A stretch of DNA of 64,000 bases from Hydractinia symbiolongicarpus (taxonomy: Eukaryota > Cnidaria > Hydrozoa > Anthoathecata > Hydractiniidae). The translations under genes and the position numbers were made by a program. The DNA is taken from NCBI RefSeq assembly GCF_029227915.1, contig NC_079877.1, positions 32,639,851 to 32,703,850 of the forward strand, written 5' to 3'. A model generated the notes under the pieces. The model saw only the letters and a list, made by a program, of their open reading frames with translations. It did no database searches and was not told where the DNA came from. This document shows, piece after piece, positions 23,514-35,690 of this stretch (its first letter is position 1; every line of letters starts with the position of its first letter).

Positions 23514-25939
23514 ATGAGTTTACTCCCTGGGTACATTCTTTGTATACTTTTGACTATATGGGCCAGCCAGGATTTAGGGGAAATCGCTGGTTTTCGTTTG
23601 CCGGCGATTAAACCTCTTTCATTAAGTGTCTCATCAAAAATGAAAACATTTTTGAAAACTACAAGTCTCATGCGTTTTAGTGGTGAAAAAATAATTTAAA
23701 AAATCGTTCGGAAAATGAGTTTACTCCCTGGGTACTTTCTTTGTATACTTTTGACTATGCGGGCCGAGTCCGGGATTTACGGGAAATCGTGGGTTTTCGT
23801 TTGTCGGCGATTAAACTTCTTTTATTCAGCGTCTCATCAAAAATGAATACATTTTTGAAAACTACAAATCTCATGCGTTTTAGTGGTGAAAACATAATAT
23901 AAAAAATCGTTCGGAAAATGAGTTTACTCACAGGGTACTTTCTTTGTATACATTCGACGATACGGGCTAAGCCCGGGATTTACGGGAAATCGCGGGTTTT
24001 CGTTTACTGGCGATTAAACCTCTTTCATTAAGCGTCTCATCAAAAATGAAAACATTTTTGAAAACTACAAGACTCATGCGTTTTAGTGGTGAAAAAAAAA
24101 ATTAAAAAATCGTTTGGGAAATGAGTTTACTCCCTGGGTACTTTCTTTGTATACATTCGACTACACGGGCCAAGCCCGGGATTTAGGGGAAGTCGCTGGT
24201 TTTCGTTTGGCGGCGATTAAACCTCTTTCATTAAGCGTCTCATCAAAAATGAAAACATTTCTGAAAACTACAAGTTTCATGCGTTTTAGTGGTGAAAAAA
24301 TAATTTAAAAAATCGTTCGGGAAATGAGTTTACACCCTGGGTACTTTCTTTGTATACTTTTGACTATACGGGCCGAGTCCGGGATTTACGAGAAGTCGCG
24401 GGTTTTCGTTTGCCGGCGATTAAACTTCTTTTATTCAGCGTCTCATCAAAAATGAAAACATTTTTTAAAAACTACAAGTCTCAAGGGCTTTAGTGGTGAA
24501 ATAATAGTTTAAAAAATCGCTCGGGAAATGAGTTTACACCCCGGGTACATTCTTTGTATACTTTTGACTATACAAGCCAAGCCCGGGATTTACGGGAAAT
24601 AGCGGGTTTTCGTTTGCCGGTGATTAAACTTCTTTTAATCAGGGTCTCATCAAAAATGAAAACATTTTTAAAAACTACAAGTCTCATGGGCTTTAGTGGT
24701 GAAATAATAATTTAAAAAATCGTTCGGGAAATGAGTTTACTCCCTGGGTACTTTCTTTGTATACTTTTGACTATACGGGCCAAGCCCGGGATTTACGGGA
24801 AATGGCGGGTTTTCGTTTGCCGGTGATTAAACTTCTTTTATTCCGTGTCTAATCAAAAATGAAAACATTTTTGAAAACTACAAGTCTCATGCGTTTTAGT
24901 GGTGAAAAAATAATTTAAAAAATCGTTCGGGAAATGAGTTTTCTCCCTGGGTACATTCTTTGTATACTTTTGACTATATGGGCCAGCCAGGATTTAGGGG
25001 AAATCGCTGGTTTTCGTTTGCCGGCGATTAAACTTCTTTCATTAAGTGTCTCATCAAAAATGAATACATTTTTGAAAACTACAAGTCTCATGCGTTTTAG
25101 TGGTGAAAAAATAATTTAAAAAATCGTTCGGAAAATGAGTTTACTCCCTGGGTACTTTCTTTGTATACTTTTGACTATGCGGGCCTAGTCCGGGATTTAC
25201 GGGAAATCGTGGGTTTTCGTTTGCCGGCGATTAAACTTCTTTTATTCAGCGTCCCATCAAAAATGAATACATTTTTGAAAACTACAAATCTCATGCGTTT
25301 TAGTGGTGAAAACATAATATAAAAAATCGTTCGGAAAATGAGTTTACTCACAGGGTACTTTCTTTGTATACATTCGACGATACGGGCTAAGCCCGGGATT
25401 TACGGGAAATCGCGGGTTTTCGTTTGCCGGCGATTAAACCTCTTTCATTAAGCGTCTCATCAAAAATGAAAACAGTTTTGAAAACTACAAGACTCATGCG
25501 TTTTAGTGGTGAAAAAATAATTTAAAAAATCGTTCGGAAAATGAGTTTACTCCCTGGGTACTTTCTTTGTATTCTTTTGACTATGCGGGCCTAGTCCGGG
25601 ATTTACGGGAAATCGTGGGTTTTCGTTTGCCGGCGATTAAACTTCTTTTATTCAGCGTCCCATCAAAAATGAATACATTTTTGAAAACTACAAATCTCAT
25701 GCGTTTTAGTGGTGAAAACATAATATAAAAAATCGTTCGGAAAATGAGTTTACTCACAGGGTACTTTCTTTGTATACATTCGACGATACGGGCTAAGCCC
25801 GGGATTTACGGGAAATCGCGGGTTTTCGTTTGCCGGCGATTAAACCTCTTTCATTAAGCGTCTCATCAAAAATGAAAACAGTTTTGAAAACTACAAGACT
25901 CATGCGTTTTAGTGGTGAAAATAAAAATTAAAAAATCGT
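23514..25939 (+). repeat. 17-monomer unit, partial copy 2, with local 2-mer duplication
   Basis: This stretch follows copy 1 at offset 3447 to about 25130, then follows about 22950-23230 at offset 2230. A pair of monomers marked by 'gggcctagtccgg' (about 25184 and 25587) and 'aaaacagttttgaaaac' is repeated after 403 bp, a fresh two-monomer duplication. Confidence 0.75.
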
Positions 25940-27560
25940 TTGGGAAATGAGTTTACTCCCTGGGTACTTTCTTTGTATACATTCGACTACACGGGCCAAG
26001 CCCGGGATTTAGGGGAAATCGCTGGTTTTCGTTTGGCGGCGATTAAACCTCTTTCATTAAGCGTCTCATCAAAAATGAAAACATTTTTGAAAACTGCAAG
26101 TCTCATGCGTTTTAGTGGTGAGAAAATAATTTAAAAAATCGTTCGGAAAATGAGTTTACTCCCTGGGTACTTTCTTTGTATCCTTTTGACTATACGGGCC
26201 GAGTCCGGGATTTACGGGAAATCTCGGGTTTTCGTTTGCCGGCGATTAAACTTCTTTTATTCAGCGTCCCATCAAAAATTAAAACATTTTTAAAAACTAC
26301 AAGTCTCATGGGCTTTAGTGGTGAAAAAATAATTTAAAAAATCGTTCGGGAAATGAGTTTACTCCCTGGGTACTTTCTTTGTATACTTTTGACTATACGG
26401 GCCAAGCCCGGGATTTACGGGAAATGGCGGGTTTTCGTTTGCCGGCGATTAAACTTCTTTTATTCCGTGTCTAATCAAAAATGAAAACATTTTTGAAAAC
26501 TACAAGTCTCATGCGTTTTAGTGGTGAAAAAATAATTTAAAAAATCGTTCGGGAAATGAGTTTTCTCCCTGGGTACATTCTTTGTATACTTTTGACTATA
26601 TGGGCCAGCCAGGATTTAGGGGAAATCGCTGGTTTTCGTTTGCCGGCGATTAAACTTCTTTCATTAAGTGTCTCATCAAAAATGAATACATTTTTGAAAA
26701 CTACAAGTCTCATGCGTTTTAGTGGTGAAAAAATAATTTAAAAAATCGTTCGGAAAATGAGTTTACTCCCTGGGTACTTTCTTTGTATACATTCGACTAC
26801 ACGGGCCAAGCCCGGGATTTAGGGGAAATCGCTGGTTTTCGTTTGGCGGCGATTAAACCTCTTTCATTAAGCGTCTCATCAAAAATGAAAACATTTTTGA
26901 AAACTGCAAGTCTCATGCGTTTTAGTGGTGAGAAAATAATTTAAAAAATCGTTCGGAAAATGAGTTTACTCCCTGGGTACTTTCTTTGTATCCTTTTGAC
27001 TATACGGGCCGAGTCCGGGATTTACGGGAAATCTCGGGTTTTCGTTTGCCGGCGATTAAACTTCTTTTATTCAGCGTCCCATCAAAAATTAAAACATTTT
27101 TGAAAACTACAAGTCTCATGCGTTTTAGTGGTGAAAAAATAATTTAAAAAATCGTTCGGGAAATGAGTTTACTCCCTGAGTACTTTCTTTGTATACTTTT
27201 GACTATACGGGCCAAGCCCGGGATTTACGGGAAATGGCGGGTTTTCGTTTGCCGGCGATTAAACTTCTTTAATTCAGTGTCTCATCAAAAATGAAAACAT
27301 TTTTGAAAACTACAAGTCTCATGCGTTTTAGTGGTGAAAAAATAATTTAAAAAATCGTTCGGGAAATGAGTTTACTCCCTGGGTACTTTCTTTGTATACT
27401 TTTGACTATACGGGCCGAGTCCGGGATTTGCGGGAAGTCGCGGGTTTTCGTTTGCCGGCGATTAAACTTCTTTTATTCAGCGTCTCATTAAAAATGAAAA
27501 CATTTTTAAAAACTACAAGTCTCATGGGCTTTAGTGGTGAAATAATAATTAAAAAAATCG
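25940..27560 (+). repeat. 4-monomer period (810 bp) marked by 'tttgtatccttttgac'
   Basis: The word 'tttgtatccttttgac', replacing 'tttgtatacttttgac', occurs about 26178 and again 810 bp later. A third occurrence follows 609 bp after the second. The L2 monomer with 'aaaactgcaag' precedes the first two, so this is a four-monomer unit in about two copies followed by a shortened one. Confidence 0.75.
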
Positions 27561-30390
27561 TTCGGAAAATGAGTTTACTCCCTGGGTACTTTCTTTGTAT
27601 CCTTTTGACTATACGGGCCGAGTCCGGGATTTACGGGAAATCTCGGGTTTTCGTTTGCCGGCGATTAAACTTCTTTTATTCAGCGTCCCATCAAAAATTA
27701 AAACATTTTCGAAAACTACAAGTCTCATGCGTTTTAGTGGTGAAAAAATAATATAAAAAATCGTTCGGGAAATGAGTTTACTCCCTGGGTACTTTCTTTG
27801 TATACTTTTGACTATACGGGCCAAGCCCGGGATTTACGGGAAATGGCGGGTTTTCGTTTGCCGGTGATTAAACTTCTTTTATTCAGTGTCTAATCAAAAA
27901 TAAAAACATTTTTGACAACTACAAGTTTCATGCGTTTTAGTGGTGAAAAGATAATTTAAAAAATCGTTTTGGAAATGAGTTTACTCACAGGGTACTTTCT
28001 TTGTATACATTCGACTATACGGGCCAAGCCGGGATTTACGGGAAATCGCGGGTTTTCGTTAGCCGGCGATTAATCCACTTTCATTAAACGTCTCATCAAA
28101 AATGAAAACATTTCTGAAAACTACAAGTCTCATGCGTTTTAGTGGTGAAAAAATAATTTAAAAAATCGTTCGGGAAATGAGTTTACTCCCTGGGTACTTT
28201 CTTTGTATACTTTTGACTATACGGGCCGAGTCCGGGATTTGCGGGAAGTCGCGGGTTTTCGTTTGCCGGCGATTAAACTTCTTTTATTCAGGGTCTAATC
28301 AAAAATAAAAACATTTTTAAAAACTACAAGTCTCATGGGCTTTAGTGGTGAAATAATAATTTAAAAAATCGTTCGGGAAATGAGTTTACACCCCGGGTAC
28401 ATTCTTTGTATACTTTTGACTATACGGGCCAAGCCCGGGATTTACGGGAAATGGCGGGTTTTCGTTTGCCGGTGATTAAACTTCTTTTATTCAGCGTCTC
28501 ATCAAAAATGAAAACATTTTTAAAAACTACAAGTCTCATGGGCTTTAGTGGTAAAATAATAATTTAAAAAATCGTTCGGAATATGAGTTTACTTCCTGGG
28601 TACTTTCTTTGTATACTTTTGACTATACGGGCCAAGCCCGGGATTTACGGGAAATGGCGGGTTTTCGTTTGCCGGTGATTAAACTTTCTTTATTCACTGT
28701 CTAATCAAAAATGAAAACATTTTTAAAAACTACAAGTCTCATGCGTTTTAGTGGTGAAAAGATAATTTAAAAATCGTTTTGGAAATGAGTTTACTCACAG
28801 GGTACTTTCTTTGTACACTTTTGACTATACGGGCCGAGTCCGGGATTTACGGGAAGTCGCGGGTTTTCTTTTGCCGGCGATTAAACTTCTTTTATTCAGC
28901 GTCTCATCAAAAATGAAAACATTTTTAAAAACTACAAGTCTCATAGGCTTTAGTGGTGAAATAATAATTTAAAAAATCGTTCGGGAAATGAGTTTACACC
29001 CCGTGTACATTCTTTGTATACTTTTGACTATACGGGCCAAGCCCGGGATTTACGGGAAATGGCGGGTTTTCGTTTGCCGGCGATTAAACTTCTTTTATTC
29101 AGTGTTTCATCAAAAATGAAAACATTTTTGAAAACTACAAGTCTCATGCGTTTTAGTGGTGAAAAAATAATTTAAAAAATCGTTCGGGAAATGAGTTTAC
29201 TCCCTGGGTACTTTCTTTGTATACTTTTGACTATACGGGCCGAGTCCGGGATTTGCGGGAAGTCGCGGGTTTTCGTTTGCCGGCGATTAAACTTCTTTTA
29301 TTCAGCGTCTCATTAAAAATGAAAACATTTTTAAAAACTACAAGTCTCATGGGCTTTAGTGGTGAAATAATAATTAAAAAAATCGTTCGGGAAATGAGTT
29401 TACACCCCGGGTACATGCTTTGTATACTTTTGACTATACGGGCCAAGCCCGGGATTTACGGGAAATGGCGGGTTTTCGTTTGCCGGTGATAAAACTTCTT
29501 TTATTCAGCGTCTCATCAAAAATGAAAACATTTTTAAAAACTTCAAGTCTCATGGGCTTTAGTGGTAAAATAATAATTTAAAAAATCGTTCGGGAAATGA
29601 GTTTACTTCCTGGGTACTTTCTTTGTATACTTTTGACTATACGGGCCAAGCACGGGATTTACGGGAAATGGCGGGTTTTGTTTGCCGGCGATTAAACTTC
29701 TTTTATTCAGTGTCTCATCAAAAATGAAAACATTTTTGAAAACTACAAGTCTCATGCGTTTTAGTGGTGAAAAGATAATTTAAAAAATCGTTTTGGAAAT
29801 GAGTTTACTCACAGGGTACTTTCTTTGTATACATTCGACTATACGGGCCAAGCCCGGGATTTACGGGAAATCGCGGGTTTTCGTTAGCCGGTGATTAATC
29901 CACTTTCATTAAACGTCTCATCAAAAATGAAAACATTTCTGAAAACTACAAGTCCCATGCGTTTTAGTGGTGAAAAAATAATTTAAAAAATCGTTCGGGA
30001 AATGAGTTTACACCCTGGGTACTTTCTTTGTATACTTTTGACTATACGGGCCGAGTCCGGGATTTACGGGAAGTCGCGGGTTTTCGTTTGCCGGCGATTA
30101 AACTTCTTTTATTCAGCGTCTCATCAAAAATGAAAACATTTTTTAAAAACTACAAGTCTCATGGGCTTTAGTGGTGAAATAATAATTTAAAAAATCGTTC
30201 GGGAAATGAGTTTACACCCCGGGTACATTCTTTGCATACTTTTGACTATACAGGCCAAGCCCGGGATTTACGGGAAATAGCGGATTTTCGTTTGCCGGTG
30301 ATTAAACTTCTTTTATTCAGTGTCTAATCAAAAATGAAAACATTTTTAAAAACTACAAGTCTCATGGGCTTTAGTGGTGAAATAATCATT
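27561..30390 (+). repeat. Mixed L1/L2 monomers; part of a 4264-bp displaced duplication
   Basis: This is ordinary satellite with more single-base variation than the left half. From about 29217 to 30310 it matches 33481-34574 at an offset of 4264. Shared rare markers are 'gggttttgtttgccgg' (one C missing, near 29678 and 33942), 'gggtacatgctttg', 'ccggtgataaaac' and 'aatagcggatttt'. Confidence 0.75.
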
Positions 30391-31406
30391 TAAAAAATCG
30401 TTCGGGAAATGAGTTTACACCCCGGGTACATTCTTTGTATACTTTTGACTATACGGGCCAAGCCCGGGGTTTACGGGAAAGGGGAGGTTTTCGTTTGCCG
30501 GCGATTAAACTTCTTTTATTCAGCGTCTCATCAAAAATGAAAACATTTTTGAAAACTACAAGTCTCATGCGTTTTAGTGGTGAAAAGATAATTTAAAAAA
30601 TCGTTTTGGAAATGAGTTTAATCACAGGGTACTTTCTTTGTATACATTCGACTATACGGGCCAAGCCCGGGACTTATGGGAAATCGCGGGTTTTCGTTTG
30701 CCGGCGATTAAACTTCTTTTATTCAGCGTCTCATCAAAAATGAAAACATTTTTAAAAACTACAAGTCTCATGGGCTTTAGTGGTGAAATAATCATTTAAA
30801 AAATCGTACGGGAAATGAGTTTACACCCCGGGTACATTCTTTGTATACTTTTGACTATACGGGCCAAGCCCGGGGTTTACGGGAAAGGGGAGGTTTTCCT
30901 TTGCCGGCGATTAAACTTCTTTTATTCAGCGTCTCATCAAAAATGAAAACATTTTTGAAAACTACAAGTCTCATGCGTTTTAGTGGTGAAAAGATAATTT
31001 AAAAAATCGTTTTGGAAATGAGTTTACTAACAGGGTACTTTCTTTGTATACATTCGACTATACGGGCCAAGCCCGGGATTTACGGGAAATCGCGGGTTTT
31101 CGTTAGCCGGTGATTAATCCACTTTCATTAAACGTCTCATCAAAAATGAAAACATTTCTGAAAACTACAAGTCCCATGCGTTTTAGTGGTGAAAAAATAA
31201 TTTAAAAAATCGTTCGGGAAATGAGTTTACACCCTGGGTACTTTCTTTGTATACTTTTGACTATACGGGCCGAGTCCGGGATTTACGGGAAGTCGCGGGT
31301 TTTCGTTTGCCGGCGATTAAACTTCTTTTATTCAGCGTCTCATCAAAAATGAAAACATTTTTTAAAAACTACAAGTCTCATGGGCTTTAGTGGTGAAATA
31401 ATAATT
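30391..31406 (+). repeat. 5-monomer unit (1016 bp), copy 1
   Basis: The marker 'cggggtttacgggaaagggg' occurs at 30465, 30871, 31481 and 31887. The two pairs are 1016 bp apart, and within each pair the spacing is 406 bp. A second marker is 'gggacttatgggaaatcg'. Confidence 0.85.
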
Positions 31407-32070
31407 TAAAAAATCGTTCGGGAAATGAGTTTACACCCCGGGTACATTCTTTGTATACTTTTGACTATACGGGCCAAGCCCGGGGTTTACGGGAAAGGGG
31501 AGGTTTTCGTTTGCCGGCGATTAAACTTCTTTTATTCAGCGTCTCATCAAAAATGAAAACATTTTTGAAAACTACAAGTCTCATGCGTTTTAGTGGTGAA
31601 AAGATAATTTAAAAAATCGTTTTGGAAATGAGTTTAATCACAGGGTACTTTCTTTGTATACATTCGACTATACGGGCCAAGCCCGGGACTTATGGGAAAT
31701 CGCGGGTTTTCGTTTGCCGGCGATTAAACTTCTTTTATTCAGCGTCTCATCAAAAATGAAAACATTTTTAAAAACTACAAGTCTCATGGGCTTTAGTGGT
31801 GAAATAATCATTTAAAAAATCGTACGGGAAATGAGTTTACACCCCGGGTACATTCTTTGTATACTTTTGACTATACGGGCCAAGCCCGGGGTTTACGGGA
31901 AAGGGGAGGTTTTCCTTTGCCGGCGATTAAACTTCTTTTATTCAGCGTCTCATCAAAAATGAAAACATTTTTGAAAACTACAAGTCTCATGCGTTTTAGT
32001 GGTGAAAAGATAATTTAAAAAATCGTTTTGGAAATGAGTTTACTAACAGGGTACTTTCTTTGTATACATT
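31407..32070 (+). repeat. 5-monomer unit, partial copy 2
   Basis: This is the tandem continuation of the preceding unit. Identity is lost near 32070, where 'cgactatacgggcc' becomes 'cggctatacgcgcc'. Confidence 0.8.
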
Positions 32071-35000
32071 CGGCTATACGCGCCAAGCCCGGGATTTACG
32101 GGAAATCGCGGGTTTTCCTTTGCCGGCGATTAAACCACTTTCATTAAGCGTCTCATCAAGAATGAAAACATTTCTGAAAACTACAAGTCTCATGCGTTTT
32201 AGTGGTGAAAAAATAATTTAAGAAATCGTTCGGGAAATGAGTTTACTCCCTGGGTACTTTCCTTGTATACTTTTGACTATACGGGCCGAGTCCGGGATTT
32301 ACGGGAAAGCGCGGGTTTTCGTTTGCCGGCGATTAAACTTCTTTTATTCAGCGTCTCATCAAAAATGAAAACATTTTTAAAAACTATAAGTCTCATGGGC
32401 TTAAGTGGTGAAATAATAATTAAAAAAATCGTTTGGGAAAGGAGTTTACTCCCTGGGTACTTTCTTTGTATACTTTTGACTATACGGGCCGAGTCCGGGA
32501 TTTACGGGAAATCGCAGGTTTTCGTTTGCCGGCGATTAAACTTCTTTTATTCAGCGTCTCATCAAAAATGAAAACATTTTTGAAAACTACAAGTCTCATG
32601 CGTTTTAGTGGTGAAAAAATAATTTAAAAAATCGTTCATGAAATGAGTTTACTCACAGGGTACTTTTTTTGTATACATTCGACTATACGGGCCAAGCCCG
32701 GGATTTACGGGAAATCGCAGGTTTTTGTTTGCCGTCGATTAAACCTCTTTCATTAAGCGTCTCATCAAAAATGAAAACATTTTTGAAAACTACAAGTCTC
32801 GTGCGTTGTAGTGGTGAAAAAAAAATTTAAAAAAACGTTCGGGAAATGAGTTTACTCCCTGGGTACTTTCTTTGTATACGTTTGACTATACGGGCCAAGC
32901 CCGGGATTTACGGGAAATCGCGGTTTTTCGTTTGCCGGCTATTAAACTTCTTTTATTCAGCGTCTCATCAAAAATGAAAACATTTTTAAAAACTACAAGT
33001 CTTATGCGTTTTAGTGGTGAAAAAATAATTTAAAAAATCGTTCTGGAAATGAGTTTACTCCCTGGGTACTTTCTTTGTATACTTTTGACTATACGGGCCG
33101 AGTCCGGGATTTGCGGGAAGTCGCGGGTTTTCGTTTGCCGGCGATTAAACTTCTTTTATTCAGCGTCTCATTAAAAATGAAAACATTTTTAAAAACTACA
33201 AGTCTTATGCGTTTTAGTGGTGAAAAAATAATTTAAAAAATCGTTCTGGAAATTAGTTTACTCCCTGGGTACTTTCTTTGTATACTTTTGACTATACGGG
33301 CCGAGTCCGGGATTTGCGGGAAGTCGCGGGTTTTCGTTTGCCGGCGATTAAACTTCTTTTATTCAGCGTCTCATTAAAAATAAAAACATTTTTGAAAACT
33401 ACAAGTCTCATGCGTTTTAGTGGTGAAAAAATAATTTAAAAAATCGTTCGGGAAATGAGTTTACTCCCTGGGTACTTTCTTTGTATACTTTTGACTATAC
33501 GGGCCGAGTCCGGGATTTGCGGGAAGTCGCAGGTTTTCGTTTGCCGGCGATTAAACTTCTTTTATTCAGCGTCTCATTAAAAATGAAAACATTTTTAAAA
33601 ACTACAAGTCTCATGGGCTTTAGTGGTGAAATAATAATTAAAAAAATCGTTCGGGAAATGAGTTTACACCCCGGGTACATGCTTTGTATACTTTTGACTA
33701 TACGGGCCAAGCCCGGGATTTACGGGAAATGGCGGGTTTTCGTTTGCCGGTGATAAAACTTCTTTTATTCAGCGTCTCATCAAAAATGAAAACATTTTTA
33801 AAAACTACAAGTCTCATGGGCTTTAGTGGTAAAATAATAATTTAAAAAATCGTTCGGGAAATGAGTTTACTTCCTGGGTACTTTCTTTGTATACTTTTGA
33901 CTATACGGGCCAAGCACGGGATTTACGGGAAATGGCGGGTTTTGTTTGCCGGCGATTAAACTTCTTTTATTCAGTGTCTCATCAAAAATGAAAACATTTT
34001 TGAAAACTACAAGTCTCATGCGTTTTAGTGGTGAAAAGATAATTTAAAAAATCGTTTTGGAAATGAGTTTACTCACAGGGTACTTTCTTTGTATACATTC
34101 GACTATACGGGCCAAGCCCGGGATTTACGGGAAATCGCGGGTTTTTGTTAGCCGGTGATTAATCCACTTTCATTAAACGTCTCATCAAAAATGAAAACAT
34201 TTCTGAAAACTACAAGTCCCATGCGTTTTAGTGGTGAAAAAATAATTTAAAAAATCGTTCGGGAAATGAGTTTACACCCTGGGTACTTTCTTTGTATACT
34301 TTTGACTATACGGGCCGAGTCCGGGATTTACGGGAAGTCGCGGGTTTTCGTTTGCCGGCGATTAAACTTCTTTTATTCAGCGTCTCATCAAAAATGAAAA
34401 CATTTTTTAAAAACTACAAGTCTCATGGGCTTTAGTGGTGAAATAATAATTTAAAAAATCGTTCGGGAAATGAGTTTACACCCCGGGTACATTCTTTGCA
34501 TACTTTTGACTATACAGGCCAAGCCCGGGATTTACGGGAAATAGCGGATTTTCGTTTGCCGGTGATTAAACTTCTTTTATTCAGGGTCTCATCAAAAATG
34601 AAAACATTTTTAAAAACTACAAGTCTCATGGGCTTTAGTGGTGAAATAATAATTTAAAAAATCGTTCGGGAAATGAGTTTACTCCCTGGGTACTTTCTTT
34701 GTATACTTTTGACTATACGGGCCAAGCCCGGGATTTACGGGAAATGGCGGGTTTTCGTTTGCCGGTGATTAAACTTCTTTTATTCAGTGTCTAATCAAAA
34801 ATGAAAACATTTTTGAAAACTACAAGTCTCATGCGTTTTAGTGGTGAAAAGATAATTTAAAAAATCATTTTGGAAATGAGTATACTCACAGGGTACTTTC
34901 TTTGTATACATTCGACTATACGGGCCAAGCCCGGGACTTATGGGAAATCGCGGGTTTTCGTTTGCCGGCGATTAAACTTCTTTTATTCAGCGTCTCATCA

Positions 35001-35690
35001 AAAATGAAAACATTTTTGAAAACTACAAGTCTCGTGCGTTGTAGTGGTGAAAAAAAAATTAAAAAAACGTTCGGGAAATGAGTTTACTCCCTGGGTACTT
35101 TCTTTGTATACTTTTGACTATACGGGCCAAGCCCGGGATTTACGGGAAATCGCGGTTTTTCGTTTGCCGGCTATTAAACTTCTTTTATTCAGCGTCTCAT
35201 CAAAAATGAAAACATTTTTAAAAACTACAAGTCTTATGCGTTTTAGTGGTGAAAAAATAATTTAAAAAATCGTTCTGGAAATGAGTTTACTCACAGGGTA
35301 CTTTCTTTGTATATATTCGACTATACGGGCCAAGCCCGGGATTTACGGGAAATCGCGGGTTTTCGTTTGCCGGCGATTAAACCTCTTTTATTCAGCGTCT
35401 CATCAAAATTGAAAACATTTTTAAAAACTACAAGTCTCATGGGCTTTAGTGGTGAAATAGTAATTTAAAAAATCGTTCGGGAAATGAGTTTAAACCCCGG
35501 GTACTTTCTTTGTATACTTTTGACTATACGGGCCGAGTCCGGGATTTACGGGAAATCGCAGGTTTTCGTTTGCCGGCGATTAAACTTCTTTTATTCCGCG
35601 TCTCATCAAAAATGAAAACATTTTTGAAAACTACAAGTCTCATGCGTTTTAGTGGTGAAAAAATAAATTAAAAAATCGTTCGGGAAATGA
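32071..35690 (+). repeat. More diverged mixed monomers, including 4264-bp displaced copy
   Basis: This stretch holds many single-copy variants, such as 'tttccttgtatac', 'actataagtctc' and 'ggaaaggagttt'. It includes the second copy of the 29.2-30.3 kb segment (33481-34574). The variant 'gtctcgtgcgttgtagtgg' at about 32797 recurs 2231 bp later at about 35028, an 11-monomer spacing. No gene or unique sequence is present. Confidence 0.75.

Noticed and set aside
27392-27751. Longest open frame (119 codons, plus strand) and similar 60-117-codon frames on both strands
   Set aside because: They repeat with the satellite, occur in overlapping fashion on both strands, and end or begin wherever single-base or short indels alter a monomer. 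A 203-bp period is not a multiple of three, so each monomer shifts frame. The predicted peptides are only translated satellite, with no recognisable domain.
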